Positions 11,501-22,429 of a DNA stretch of 39,434 nt are shown here, piece by piece (positions within the stretch are counted from its first letter, which is position 1; the number at the start of each line of letters is the position of its first letter). Below the pieces are notes generated by a model. That model saw nothing but the letters and a program-made list of their open reading frames with translations, made no database searches and was not told the origin of the DNA. A program made the position numbers and the translations under genes. The DNA is from Sphaeroforma sirkka (Eukaryota > Opisthokonta > Ichthyosporea > Ichthyophonida): assembly GCA_001586965.3 (NCBI GenBank), contig LUCW03000355.1, positions 1 to 39,434 on the forward strand, written 5' to 3'.

Positions 11501-14500
11501 GAGCGTGTAAAGTTAAGTGTCACGACACCATCTTCGGCTCGGCGACGGTTCTCGGCCACGTGTATTTCTATGTCACTGTGGCACGGATAGCAAGAGAAAA
11601 TTTAGTACCAGGACAAGCTGTACAACACTTATTGGATTATACTACGGCAATGCATCATAAAATCATCAGGCATGATTCCAAGGCCACTCATTTTAGTACC
11701 AGGGCAAAAGCTGTAAAACACTATTGGGGTATACTGCAGTAGTACATTGCAAGTCGTCAGGCATGACTTCAAGACCACTCACCTTCCGCTGGACCACGAA
11801 TTCAAAAGTATTTCGGTCTGATTGAGCACAGCCTGCGCCGACATTTGAGTTTGAAATGCCACATTAACATATCCACACGCATTTCCGCTATATTTCTCTG
11901 CACACGACTCGCAGATTATGTCGAAGTCATCGGTACACTTTGATACCTGTTACATGTGCGTATAATAACAAGAAAAGAATGGTCAATTCACGCCTCACAA
12001 ACTTCGGTGAAATACATGTATTCCTCGTTATACTGCATTCAAACCGCCCTCAGACCACGAGCGTTGAACCCAACCAATAAAAACGAAGCATGCACAGGAC
12101 CGTCAGAATTACTACTCAAATGATTGGACATCTTCTGTGATAATAGATACGCGTACGTGCTTCACAGTGAATGCGACTATACCAATTTTCCATCTACACA
12201 CGATGAGCTCTGAGTGCATGATCGGCACACGGTATCCTTGGTTTTCGTAAACATCGAATACGTGTAAGTTCCAGTCCCCTCCAGACCAGCGTGACAAGTC
12301 TGAACCGACTGACAGACTCTGTCGGTTGTCTCATTGAATGGAATTGCCTCAAACTCGAAATTGGAGTTGCACTCAGTGATTTGCGCACACTGTTTGTTGT
12401 CTTGCCTGAAGTAAAAGCCAGAGCTGCGACCATATCAAGGGTAACTTAAATTTAATATATGTACAGATTTAAAGTGCGATCCTAATAAGCGAGATGAGCA
12501 GAAATCGCTATGAACGACTATGAATTATGGTGAGAATTTACAACATCCGTCGAGGAATGTTAGGGTATGTGAGTATGCAAGATGAATACAACACGCACTA
12601 TACCCACAGTGCAGGTTATCGAAATGACACTTACCTACAGCCGGTGCATTCAATTCCTTTAGTACCCGAGTCCAGGCTATATTGGCATACGGTTGTGCTG
12701 AGATTTATACCCGAGCATCCTACTGGAACTTCACAGTTTATGTTACAGGCTGGGCCTGATTTACCAGCCTCACACGCGCACACCTATAAATCAAACATGG
12801 AATTCGAGCACAGTGTTTAACGATGTTGTATAAAACCATTTCAATATTGCAGAGAATAATAGATTGTCCTGCAGAGAATAATCGCTATTTTCTGGTGTAT
12901 ACCCCATGTGAAGACTCATCAGTATCATTGTACGTTCTCCCATGCCCGAAAGTCCAGTTTAAACTAATCTGAACATATTACAAGGGTTAGCGACCGCTGA
13001 CTTACCGCATCTTCAGTAGCAGTACATGCTTCGATAGGTAAAGTATTGTCAGGGCATGTCGTGCATGGTATGCAGATACTATCTTGCAGATAAAACCCTT
13101 CGTCACAAGCCGTGCAAACGGCTCCGAAGCTCGAATCAAAAGCGTCGAACTGGCAGGTACTAGCATCGCCTTCGAGACAATTAGCTGGCAACTGACAGTC
13201 ATCTTCGCAATTGGTACCCGTCTTACCGGTAGGACAATCGCATTGAACATCCTGCTTGCTAGTGCACTCACCCTGCTCGTGAAGGGTTTGCAGAGTTAGT
13301 TCGATAGCTCGGCGTAAGCTTATTTTAAATATCGGGGTACCCTAACTATCCATATGTATTTGAAGAACTTTCAATAATGTTATTGTGTACCCGCTGTCCC
13401 ACGATCAAGCCGGTTTGATATGCTTTTGGTAAGAAGCATTGTTGTGTTTGAATATATCACTTGTACCAAACATAAAATCATTGAGCGTACTTCGCTTTGA
13501 TGTGCCTATGGAAAGAAGCATTGTTAAATGTTTGAATACATCACTTGTGCCAAACATAATTTTTTTGAGCGTACTTGCCTGGCTCGCTGAGGTTCCACAA
13601 GTGCTGCAAGATATACATATACCACCAGCGGTGTTCAAAAACCAGCCTTCGGGACAAAGACAGGGCACATCAGTGGTAAACGGCTTTGTTGCTTTGGTGT
13701 CGCACACCGCACCGTTACCACACTCAGCGAGCATCTGTGCCGTGAAGGCACAGTCACAGTAATCATCACCTAAGCCGTCCTCACACGCCAGACCTGGTAG
13801 CAATAGATATTGGTAAAAACAGCGTATTAAAAACGCACACCAGAATGTAATACTTGATAGATGGCGCGATTTACTGCAGATCAACCAAAAGAACTAACGA
13901 GGAGAAGTATGACAACATGTTTGCATACCGCTTTGGAAGTAGATGTTGGAGCAGATACCATTGTTGCTTGTGATCCGTGTAGTATTATCAAGGTCTACTA
14001 CAACCCCAGTGATAGCGAGTGCCCCACCAATAATAGCTTTGTTACACTTGATGACGGAGTTCCTCACGACAACCTAGAAGTGAAATTGAAAAGAGGATCG
14101 TTTCAGCTATTTGCACGAGAAACTTCGGAAGTGTAAGCAGCATCAAGTTTGCACAATTAAGTTTTCCAACTGAAAGAAAACAGACAAATTTTAAAATATT
14201 GGTAAAATTGGTATGGAACTGCTTGCTTACTTGTTGCACATATAAGGCGCCCCCCTTTGAAAATGCCTCATTGTCTTGTACAGTGCTGTTATACAATTCT
14301 ACTTTAGAATTCTCAGAGTAGATCCCCCCCCCGAAACTGGCTGTATTGTTTGTAAGACGAGCAGCAACCAAGTAACTAGGAAAAATTCCGCTGCTGTATA
14401 TCGCACCTCCATTCGCGGCTGCGTCGTTATTTGTAAAGTTTACTTCGTTGGCCATAACGAAGTAGGTTAGAAAAAGCGCACCACCACTACCGTTTGCTGT

Positions 14501-17500
14501 ATTCCCGTTAAAGCTTGAGCCTGGATTGATCGATTATATGAGGTATAATCAGCAATGAGTATATTCTGGCTATATAAAAGGATGCTGAATTGAAGAGCAA
14601 CACCTAGAAAGGGACAAAAAGATATTTGAACCATTTGGAAACCACTTACTTGCTAAGTCCACCCGATAAAATGCAGATATTGCTCCGCCGTTAGCTGTGG
14701 CCGAGTTGAATTCAAACTGCGCACCTAAATTTAAAAAAAGCCCCCCCCGAAAGTACCGCATGTCAAGGCAGGGTAGTAGACTGTTGTAGTAGTGTCACTC
14801 GCTTGGGGAGAAAGTATGCTTGTTAAAGGAGCCATACTTGTGCACCGGAACCTCACTTTGACTATCTAAGCTACAAAGAAAATCACTCCTACCGGATATA
14901 TTAATATCTCCTCGGCACGCTATTGCTCCTCCGTCTAGTCCAGCTGTGTTATGCCCGAAATATAGTGTTTCGCCCGCCACAAAGGTATCCGCAAAGACGG
15001 CACCACCAAACCCTTGTCCGGATTGCCCTCCATTTGCCTTATTCGCAATGAAACGGGATCTGACCAATATCACGCTTCCACGAGTACTGATCGCTCCACC
15101 GCCCCCTCCCGCAAAGTTCATAGTGAAATTCGAGTCCTGGACAAAGTTCTCAGCTGCTTCGCTATTGATAGCACCTCCACCAGAGTTGAAGGCACTATTG
15201 TTGTGGAAATTGGAATTGGTCACAGTGACTGGCCCTGTGTACAAGAGTGTACTACTCGCTGAAACTCCGATATTATGACGAAAATCCGAATCTGATGGCA
15301 TAGGAAAGAGTACATGAAATTCCAAAATATTGAGAGTTCTTCATCCCTCCATTCTTCAAATCTTGCATCACGGAAATAATGCCCGAGTCGGTTAGATACA
15401 CGCTTCAGATTATCTGAAGTCTACCCAGACTGCTACTATCTTGAGATAATGGGACAGCTATGGGAACACACTCGCTCATTTCAAGATTGAAGATATCCTA
15501 TCGAAAAGAAACATACCGATAATGTCCACTATTCCATCAGCCTGGAATATGGAAGCAGAACTCGCCTGATTACTGTCGAATGTACACCTTTCAATACGCA
15601 TGCTCGATATTGACCTTCCGCCTCCACCAAGCCCTGAGCCTTCGGCAGAATCGTGGGCTAAGTTTCGAAAGAATTTTGAATCTGTGAGGCTGACCTGTTG
15701 TCATGTGCATTAGATTTGGTTAGATTCTGCACACTATATATATATATCGAGTATGGACTCTGTGTAATGTCTCTTGCGCTTCACAAAGCTTCTCGTGTTG
15801 GAAAAATGGTACACAGCACGCAATTATCAAACATACCACCTTATTTGCAAAGCACCTTATGCATAAATTCCTTTTTTGCTCGACGGCAAGCAATAAATCC
15901 TTATTAACTAAGTACATGTGTTATACATGCAGCGCTAATCACGTCGGTCATGTTGCTGAAGTATAAAACTCGCACCTGTTCAGATACACTATTCGTGTAC
16001 CAGCAGCCTCCCATGTATGCCACGTTATCTTCACAAATAATATTTGTCGCCATCAGCCCTATCAAGTATTAGTATTCCAGGCAGATTATGTTGAGTTCAA
16101 AGTAGCAATCATTCGAATTAATTGCCTCCAATTGAGAAAGTCCACTGAAATGATATTGTCACTGAAAAGATGTGGACATACCCAGTTCGGAATATATAGC
16201 ACCTCCTCTGGTAGCTTCTTCTACGGTTTGTGGATCTGCTTCACGTTGTCCCTTGTTGTTGTTCCCGGAAAACCTAGAACTGCTCACGCTCAGTCCTATG
16301 GCATATATTCCGCACCCAGCCTATGCAAAGATCCCTTTTCGAGTCAGGAATGTAATAGAGTACAATATACAATCGAAAAAAAAGCATTGCTGGACTACCA
16401 GAAAATTCTTGGACTTGTCATACATACTTTTAGGTTGGAGAAATCACCGAAACATGCAGACTTACTATTAAACAACTATTTGAAGTAACATTGGAGTTTT
16501 GAACATTCAATGCTTGCGTGCTGTAAATAGCACCACCATAATTTGCAGAATTGTTGTGAAATTCGGAATTAATGATGGTCGCATTTGCAGCATCAATATA
16601 GAGTGCGCCGCCCCCCTGATAAAGAAAGAAACGGACAGATTAACTTTGATAGCGTGAGCTGAGCTGGATTGACAGCATTGTACGATGCGATCTGAAGGCT
16701 GAGTTGCTGATATACAGGTTCTCTCGAACTGTAAGTGATCAGGAGCGACTACGCGAAAGTTCAAGGATTCAGCAGATCAGTGATCGCAGTTGCCGTAAAA
16801 AAAGAAAGCGACTACCAATACAGACAGTCAAAAAATATGACTTTCCCCGTCATGCTCTAAGGCGAATAGATATTCTAACTGAATATGAATAGATATTCTA
16901 GTTGCGCGGTAAAAGTGTGTAAGTGTCCACAACACTTGACCTACCATGTCAAGAACGCTGGCATCGAGCCTGTTCTCTTTGAAACTACAACTGTTGATCA
17001 GTACAGTAAGGGAACTGAGGGCTGATGCTGGTTCTGACATTTCTGTTCTGCAAGTTTTGAGTATGTTTTAGTCAGTAACATGGAAAACACAGGACGAGCG
17101 CAGAAAAAATAATAATAAGTGAACATTAGAATAAATAATTTCAGAATCAACGACTGTTCAGCTTGCACATACGCTGGTCCCGTGATCGTGAGTCCCTGCA
17201 GGGTGATCGAATTCGACGACCTTGCCTTCACAGCCCCACCATTGCATCCCACAATAGAGAATCCTCCGATAAAAATACTGTCTCCTGTCGTACCTTCGGC
17301 TCCTTCACTATTGCGCCGAAGAAGCAAAGGTGTTGTGTTATGATAAATTGCACCTTCTCCACAGTGAATAGGGTCAAAGCAAAATATATGCAACATAAAA
17401 ATAGTTGGCATTGCCTGCTCATTAGACACCTTGTTTTTAGACCTGTCCTAAATACTCTGGATTGCAAAATACCATAACCATACACCCACCCGATCTTAAA

Positions 17501-18079
17501 AGCACCATTGGGGGAACAGTTGACCTCGACAGTATTGCAAGCTCTTATATTTAAATCTCCTGGTGGATTGAGTTCAAGCACATCTTCCAACGTGATGCTC
17601 CGGTGTATCCAAATGTCTGAATGTAGCGAGTGGAGTATTTTAGCCGAACTAAACAATCGCTTGGATGGTGAAAACAAGTGCGTTGTGCATATATAATGTA
17701 TTTCACGCGATAGCCCCCAGGAGCACTGCAGCCCAATGAAGTGGATAGGTGTATCATAATAGTATCTTAAGAGCTTACCAGAAATGAAAGGGACAAAAAT
17801 GGCCTAATAACAATTTTGTAACAATTAGTTACCGACGTCCAAACGTAATACACCGTCACAAACTACAAAGCTACAAAATGAAATTTAATAACGCATATAC
17901 ACAGGTCTGCACCAACCTGAGAGCCCCAATTGAACTTGCCGAGTCAATTCTGTTGCGTTGTAGCAGACGCGTGGTGTTGTATTGCAGTCAGCATCACATA
18001 ATGGGGCTTCTTGAGCACAAACGGTTGCCGCACCGACCGCAAGAAGGCAACCTGCTTTTACGATATTAGATGGCGTCAT
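7674..18079 (-). CDS. Receptor tyrosine kinase with beta-helix ectodomain, 28 exons
   Basis: Single-pass receptor tyrosine kinase, about 1,597 residues, read from 18079 down to a TAA at 7674-7676. Every proposed exon joins in frame with canonical GT-AG introns except one GC-AG intron after exon 13; the exon 2/3 join and the end of exon 25 are less certain. Order: signal peptide (exon 1), parallel beta-helix repeats (2-12), cysteine-rich EGF/TNFR-like modules (13-17), membrane-proximal stalk (18), TM helix (19), kinase (20-25), tyrosine-rich tail (26-28). The kinase has a Gly loop, [15 protein letters not shown] and DVWSYGV, so it should phosphorylate tyrosine, with autophosphorylated tail sites recruiting SH2 proteins. 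The ligand is unknown. No frameshift or internal stop was found across about 4.8 kb of coding sequence, unlike the transposons next to it. The ATG at 18079 is supported by the signal peptide that follows. Confidence 0.9.
8812..8940. repeat. Intronic minisatellite, units of about 25-30 bp
   Basis: Four to five imperfect copies of a unit like cctaaacacggcatagatga, in the kinase-gene intron between exons 25 and 26, directly beside the exon 25 donor. It explains the ambiguous end of exon 25. Confidence 0.75.
8953..10856 (-). other. RTK exons 20-25: tyrosine kinase domain
   Basis: Exons 10856-10630, 10491-10367, 10149-10005, 9806-9669, 9445-9284, and 9067 to about 8953. Visible landmarks, with approximate residue numbers: Gly loop GGGNFGEV (1167-1174), VAVK lysine 1192, alpha-C EE in FFEEA, catalytic HRDLATRN (Asp 1287; the Arg-rich loop typical of receptor kinases), DFG (Asp 1312), an activation-loop Tyr at 1326 in [18 protein letters not shown], and PEDRPEF in the C-lobe. 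The APE motif is SPR ([10 protein letters not shown]), so the usual Glu is Arg. The end of exon 25 is uncertain, since several phase-0 donors lie between about 8950 and 8970. All catalytic residues needed for activity are present. Confidence 0.9.
11068..11575 (-). other. RTK exons 18-19: juxtamembrane stalk and TM helix
   Basis: Exon 18 (11575-11381) has no cysteines and several N-x-S/T sites. Exon 19 (11237-11068) encodes [20 protein letters not shown] followed by IAFF, about residues 1085-1108, then a basic stop-transfer stretch [12 protein letters not shown]. This fixes a type I topology, with exons 1-18 outside and 20-28 inside. Confidence 0.9.
11597..11785. repeat. Tandem duplication of about 94 bp filling an intron
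   Basis: Two diverged copies beginning ttttagtaccagg and ending ggccactca / agaccactcac make up nearly the whole intron between exons 17 and 18. The second copy runs into the exon 17 donor. Confidence 0.7.
11783..13793 (-). other. RTK exons 13-17: cysteine-rich EGF/TNFR-like modules
   Basis: Exons 13793-13579, 13272-13006, 12783-12635, 12423-12198, 11946-11783, about residues 673-1013. Regularly spaced cysteines form EGF- and laminin-like words ([38 protein letters not shown]) and TNFR/furin-like words ([28 protein letters not shown]). Which family each module belongs to needs a profile search. This kind of stalk usually spaces a ligand-binding head from the membrane. Exon 13 ends GAGCCAG with donor gcaagt, a GC-AG intron required by phase continuity. 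Confidence 0.8.
13433..13580. repeat. Tandem duplication of about 82 bp at a GC-AG intron
   Basis: Two copies of gaagcattgtt...caaacata...gagcgtactt lie end to end in the intron following exon 13. The duplicated unit includes the aagtacgctc word that forms the donor side, so the intron contains two similar donor-like words. Confidence 0.7.
13929..17616 (-). other. RTK exons 2-12: Pmp-like parallel beta-helix region
   Basis: Exons by descending coordinate: 17616-17506, about 17353-17173, 17047-16945, 16615-16466, 16320-16182, 16058-15976, 15694-15517, 15291-14893, 14724-14650, 14520-14231, 14073-13929. Phases match at each join; for exon 2 I chose donor AATG/gtgctt because it alone keeps phase with exon 3. 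About residues 55-672. The protein repeats the pairing of FxxN-type words (FHNNSA, FKEN, FTNNDA, FEFNSA, LTNNTA) with GGA(I/L) or GGG words (NGGAIYS, GGALYV, YGGAIYS), the signature of Chlamydia-type polymorphic membrane protein repeats and related right-handed beta-helices. Known of the family: extended solenoid, adhesion or surface display. Inference: this is the ligand- or matrix-facing part of the receptor. Many N-x-S/T sites suggest glycosylation. Confidence 0.8.
17917..18079 (-). other. RTK exon 1: signal peptide
   Basis: Begins [20 protein letters not shown] and continues CAQ: short n-region with a Lys, a hydrophobic core, and a likely cleavage after ...VCA. The mature start is Cys-rich (PLCDADC, RVCYNA). 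The exon ends TCAG with donor gttggt, phase 1. Confidence 0.85.
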
Positions 18080-20030
18080 TGCTGGCTATTTATGTACCTG
18101 ATCAGTTGTTGGGTTATAAGCCAGTGTTTGCTATGTTGAATAGACTTCGTAACAAGAGTTGTTTGATAATATATTATTGATGTGACTAAAATATCCGCAG
18201 ACTATAAAAATAAAGATTGTGATTTTACCAGCAATTCACAAAGCATGTTATATATATGCCTATATTCGACATGTGTATTTGCATTGTTTTCTTTCAAATA
18301 AAGGTATGCACTACGTCACGATCTCTGTTGTACTGTATGTGAACGTACAATAATATTTAGCACGCTGTGAGCTATAACATCACTGATTAGTGATTAACAA
18401 TATTGTTGTAATTTGAAATTTCGGGTTTGTGTTTCGAGTTTCAACTTTCGAGTTTCCACTTCTCCGAGCGAGCATATGCCATAGGTGAACGCCATCTGAC
18501 TGAGGAGTGTAGGAGTCCCTCTCTACTAACTACTACTAGTAGAGAGAGTGTATAAAATTAGGTCCTTTCTGTCCAATGAGGTAATATTTAAAACAAAAAA
18601 ACCAAAATAATCTTGATACAGAGTGAGGAGTAATTGACTCATAGATTGACAAACAAATACTGATTTCAATAAAAATATATTTTTTCCTTTCTGTAAAAAC
18701 AAAATAAACAAACCTCATATGTTTTTTTATATGAAATTGTATTTTTTTTTTGGAGAGTTGGCGACTGAGTCACTGCGAAGAGTGGCGAAAGATTTGTGAC
18801 TTTTTGGTTTGTATTATTTGTTTTATAAAAACAACAAAAAAATAAAAATAAAAATAGAAATCCATCTGCAAATAAAAACTTGTCTAAATATGGATGATGG
18901 CGCCAAGCCCATGGCCGGCACTCTCCGGATTGGGGGCCGTCTTTGTGGGCAGACGCGCGGAGGCCGGAGAGCCGGAGACAGACTGATAAATATCCCACTA
19001 GAATTATAGAAAAAAGGATTCCTAGATCTGTATCAAGATTTGGGTATATATTATGTATTTTAGTATTTTTTTCTAAAATGACTTTTAAATAAATTATACA
19101 AAAAGTAAATAACAAACCCCAGCCGGGTCAGTGGGCTCAGTCAGACAGACTCTACTCCCCAGCAGGGCCCACGCCCCACAACTCACAAGTCACACAAGTC
19201 AAGTAAATACGTATGGGACAAGACGCCGAGTGAAGAGAAAGGACTGAGGTTTGAGGACTGAGTCCCAGACGTTCTTGAAGGACTGATTTGTTTTCTATTA
19301 TAATATTGATAAAAAAAAATAGTAAAAATATTTATGTTTTATTTCTAATCGGTCTATTATTTATTCAGACTATTTACTGGGTCCAGGACTCCAGGCAAAT
19401 CCTTATTTACCCCAGCAGTCTATACATGATAAATACTGTATGTGTTTTTGAAAAAAAATATGTATCATAGTATTTGTTGTTTTCTGTTAAAAAAAAAAAA
19501 TACAAACAAAAACAAATAGAAGTTACATAAAAAAATATTTAGAGGCTGACCGGGATGAGCTGCAACTTGCAAGCCTGTGGAAATATTTAGTGTGTATTTA
19601 GACTGTATTTAAAAATAGACACTAGTACATTGTTTCGGTCGTACGACGAGGTAGTATACTTCCTTGGTGTAGCATACTCATTATGTCCATCCCGTCTACT
19701 TGATTGGTCATCGGAGATTTGTACGCTCACACCAGGCCAAACACCATTGATTTTTAATCATGATACTATGGTATTTTTCTGTAACTCCCACCATTCTAGT
19801 CGCACACATCGTCGCAGAAAAGACGCTAGTTTATGACTTTATATGACCAGTCTTCAAATTTTATCTAAATTCGTCATTTGATTGTCATTCGATTGGATGA
19901 AAGGCCTAGCATCTTCGGATACTTATTGAGTAAAACAAGCACAGTCGTACGTTTTTTGCAGTGTAATAAATATGAACAACACACAAACAAACAAACATGC
20001 TTTGCAACTATTGAGATAAACAGCTAATAC
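18080..20030. other. AT-rich intergenic DNA upstream of the kinase gene, no gene seen
   Basis: The first part should be the promoter of the receptor kinase. It holds many A/T homopolymers and no ORF of recognisable family. A perfect 10-bp hairpin (ctctctacta / tagtagagag, 8-nt loop) lies at 18519-18546. A 12-bp inverted repeat (tcttgatacaga / tctgtatcaaga) at 18611-18622 and 19027-19038 could bound a small non-autonomous element, but no target duplication was evident. The distal end may include the undefined left end of the Crypton. Confidence 0.5.
18519..18546. repeat. Perfect 10-bp inverted repeat (hairpin)
   Basis: Arms at 18519-18528 and 18537-18546 are exact reverse complements with loop actactac. 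Function unknown. Confidence 0.6.
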
Positions 20031-22026
20031 ATGGTTCAGGCTAAAGTAGTTAAGCAGTACGAAAAGAATATGAGAGATTTCCTGACTTATTGGAGGCCTG
20101 ATATAGATTGGAGTAGTTATGCACAATTACAAGATATTGATATTGAACTGCTTGTGCAGATCATGCCGGCTGATCTTAAACCCCTGGACCGGATGATCGT
20201 CCCACAATGCGTAGAGAATCTGGACTGCAGTATATAAAAAAATCAATCTCATATTTTGTGCCCAGAAATCATATGGAATGGGTTACAGTGGACCTAAAAG
20301 GAAATCCAACCAAGTCCCCTGAATTGAGTGCACTCGAAAGGAAATTGAGAGAGCCGAAGTACGAGGTGAGGGTAAAGAATCACAGGCTAAAAGAGGGTAA
20401 AGAATCACAGGCTAAAAGGCCATTAGAGTATGACGAGTTCCGTTCTATAATACGTATAAATCTAGAAAATCGTGCCTATCAACATGACATTCTGCATGCG
20501 TTATGGACTTGGACATTTCAGTTGGTGTGTAGAGTAGATGATGCAACAAACCTCAAATACGAAGATCTTAAGGCTCTCGACACGCATCCCGGCGATATTT
20601 TTATCCAGGTTTGTCGCAGTAAAAATGTACGCAGTTGTGATCAAGTGTATCGACAGGTTGTTCTAGGATCAATGAATCCTTACATGTGTGCACTTAGTGG
20701 GCTTGTTGCACAGTTGGTAGAGCGACTTAGAAATAGAACTTTTGTGTCAGGGGGGCTCACGTTAGGCTGGATGTTTACAATGAATAAGAATACTGGTCGC
20801 GATGATAGGTTAAATACTAATGTTTCACGAAACGCGATTCATAGAATAGCTAATCTTGATGAGTTTGATGCACAAGGCGAGATACCAGATATAGGAACGC
20901 ATAGTTTTAGAAAATGCCCGTGCACATATGCACAGCGAAGAGGCATCAGTAAAGATGATGCTGAGTCAAGGGGTCGATGGGCTGCTACAAAATCAAAACG
21001 TACAGGTACGAGACGTAGAAGACAGGTAGATACATATACTAGTAATCTGCTACCTCTACCCGATGCGAAAGTATCAGAAGCCCTTTGTGGTCCGAGAGGT
21101 GCTTGTAGATACAAACTTAAAGCTCCTTATTATCTGAATCAAGATGCATTGGAACAAATACTACCAGGTTTATATGATGTATTAGATATTCCGGCACAAC
21201 ACAAGCGTACGTTTGCACTGATAGCGCTTTGGCTAGGACTAACAAAAGTCAGCTTGTAGCTCCCGAATATCATGAACATACATTCAACTTCATCAAGGGT
21301 CTGTATCCAAATATATTAGAAGGTGAACTACAAGAAGTTATAGTTAGAGTGCCAATAGTTGTAATTATGGCCAGAGTTGATGACTTCAAGGCTCAGAAAA
21401 TTGACAATAAACACAATGATGGAGTGAATCAGCCACCCCTTAATGCACAAGAACTACAAAATCAAATCATCAGTCTGACAGCAGAGGTTAGACACTTTAA
21501 GCAAATGCTGGAGGAAAATCAGGTTCGTTACAATACTAGACATCAACAACAGCAAGATTCTCTTAATAGATTACGTCGTGACATGATGAGTGAATTCCAC
21601 CACATGCGATTGCCCGGAGGCAGAACTAACAATAATAACCAAAACAATGCAGCAAATCAGCAAGCTGATGCGAATGTACAGAGTGGCAATAATAATGCTG
21701 CTGGAGGAGGTGATGAAGGCCCAGCAGGTGGATATGCTGAATTAGTCAAAGCCCCAAGAACATTGTGGTGTCTTTGGTTAGAATAAGAGAGAGGCTTGGA
21801 TGGAAATAAGCCTGCAAAGAACTTCACGAATTCGGAACGAGGAAGAATCAAGTCCGTATACAGTTTTCGAAATAACTTTTGGCGTGCAATGGTGAAGACC
21901 ATCGATCTGGGACACACAGCCCGAGAAGCCATAGAAAAATTAGAAAATGCATACGGAGCTGCTTTATCAAATTCTAGGATGTGTAGGGCTATATCTAGGG
22001 ATAAAGACCTGGAAGCTGTTCAATAA
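20031..22026 (+). pseudogene. Crypton tyrosine recombinase with C-terminal GCR1_C-like domain, broken
   Basis: Transposase-type tyrosine recombinase that would cut and rejoin DNA through a Tyr-DNA link. Pieces: 20031-20237 (N-terminal helical region), 20207-21259 (catalytic), 21229-21786 (linker and coiled coil with poly-Asn), 21796-22026 (C-terminal domain). Catalytic signs: first Arg in VCRVDDATNLKYEDL, the HxxR box in THSFRKCPCTYAQRRG, RGRW, and a candidate nucleophile Tyr in VDTYTSN followed by LPDAKVSEALCG, a typical Crypton-recombinase tail. The last piece (ERGLDGNKPAKNF, SFRNNFWRAM, EKLENAYG) resembles the GCR1_C DNA-binding domain that ends fungal Crypton proteins. Breaks: a frame change near 20195, another near 21240, and one in-frame TAA at 21784-21786. 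Introns are less likely since no good splice sites sit at the breaks. Confidence 0.75.
20031..22026 (+). mobile_element. Crypton DNA transposon, ends not defined
   Basis: The extent given is only that of the recombinase locus. Cryptons lack terminal inverted repeats and make no conventional target duplication, so the borders cannot be set from one copy. Sequence at 22027-22352 before the next element shows no gene. Confidence 0.65.
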
Positions 22027-22352
22027 ATGGTGTAATCATGATTTCTGATCTTAAATTGCATGCAATTTTCATTTTCGGATTTAATTATGTTATTTCTTTT
22101 GTGTGTCTATGTATTTTTTCTAAATCTCAGAACCTTAGGCTCAAAACAAACAAAAAACCCTGGTATCCAATGACATGTCTTAGGACTTACTGGGAGTAGT
22201 ACAGAGAGTCGTACAAATTGCGTACATTAAGTACAGTGCAAGGACCGCGCACAGAATATCTGTTTTTTAAAAAAAAAGAAGATTTTTTTATGAAGCTGCC
22301 CAGGTATTCGTATGACGGTTGCCGCCGACAGTTGACCTCTGGCCTCCTGGCT

Positions 22353-22360
22353 ACAGTAGC
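22353..22360. repeat. Target site duplication, left copy (acagtagc)
   Basis: Directly abuts the left terminal inverted repeat; identical to the right copy at 23714-23721. Confidence 0.8.
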
Positions 22361-22429
22361 CTGACCTACCATGTCATTATTACGAAAAAAAAATGAAGTG
22401 AAATAATTGCCGTAATTTTTGTAAGAAAT

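Noticed and set aside
14570..14761. Reading [13 protein letters not shown] as a real protein start
   Set aside because: The segment before GAQFEF is the intron pyrimidine tract and acceptor (tttttttaaatttag); the exon starts at 14724.
16507..16764. Minus-strand frame beginning [12 protein letters not shown]
   Set aside because: Shadow of exon 5; the correct frame reads [14 protein letters not shown] and joins neighbours in phase.
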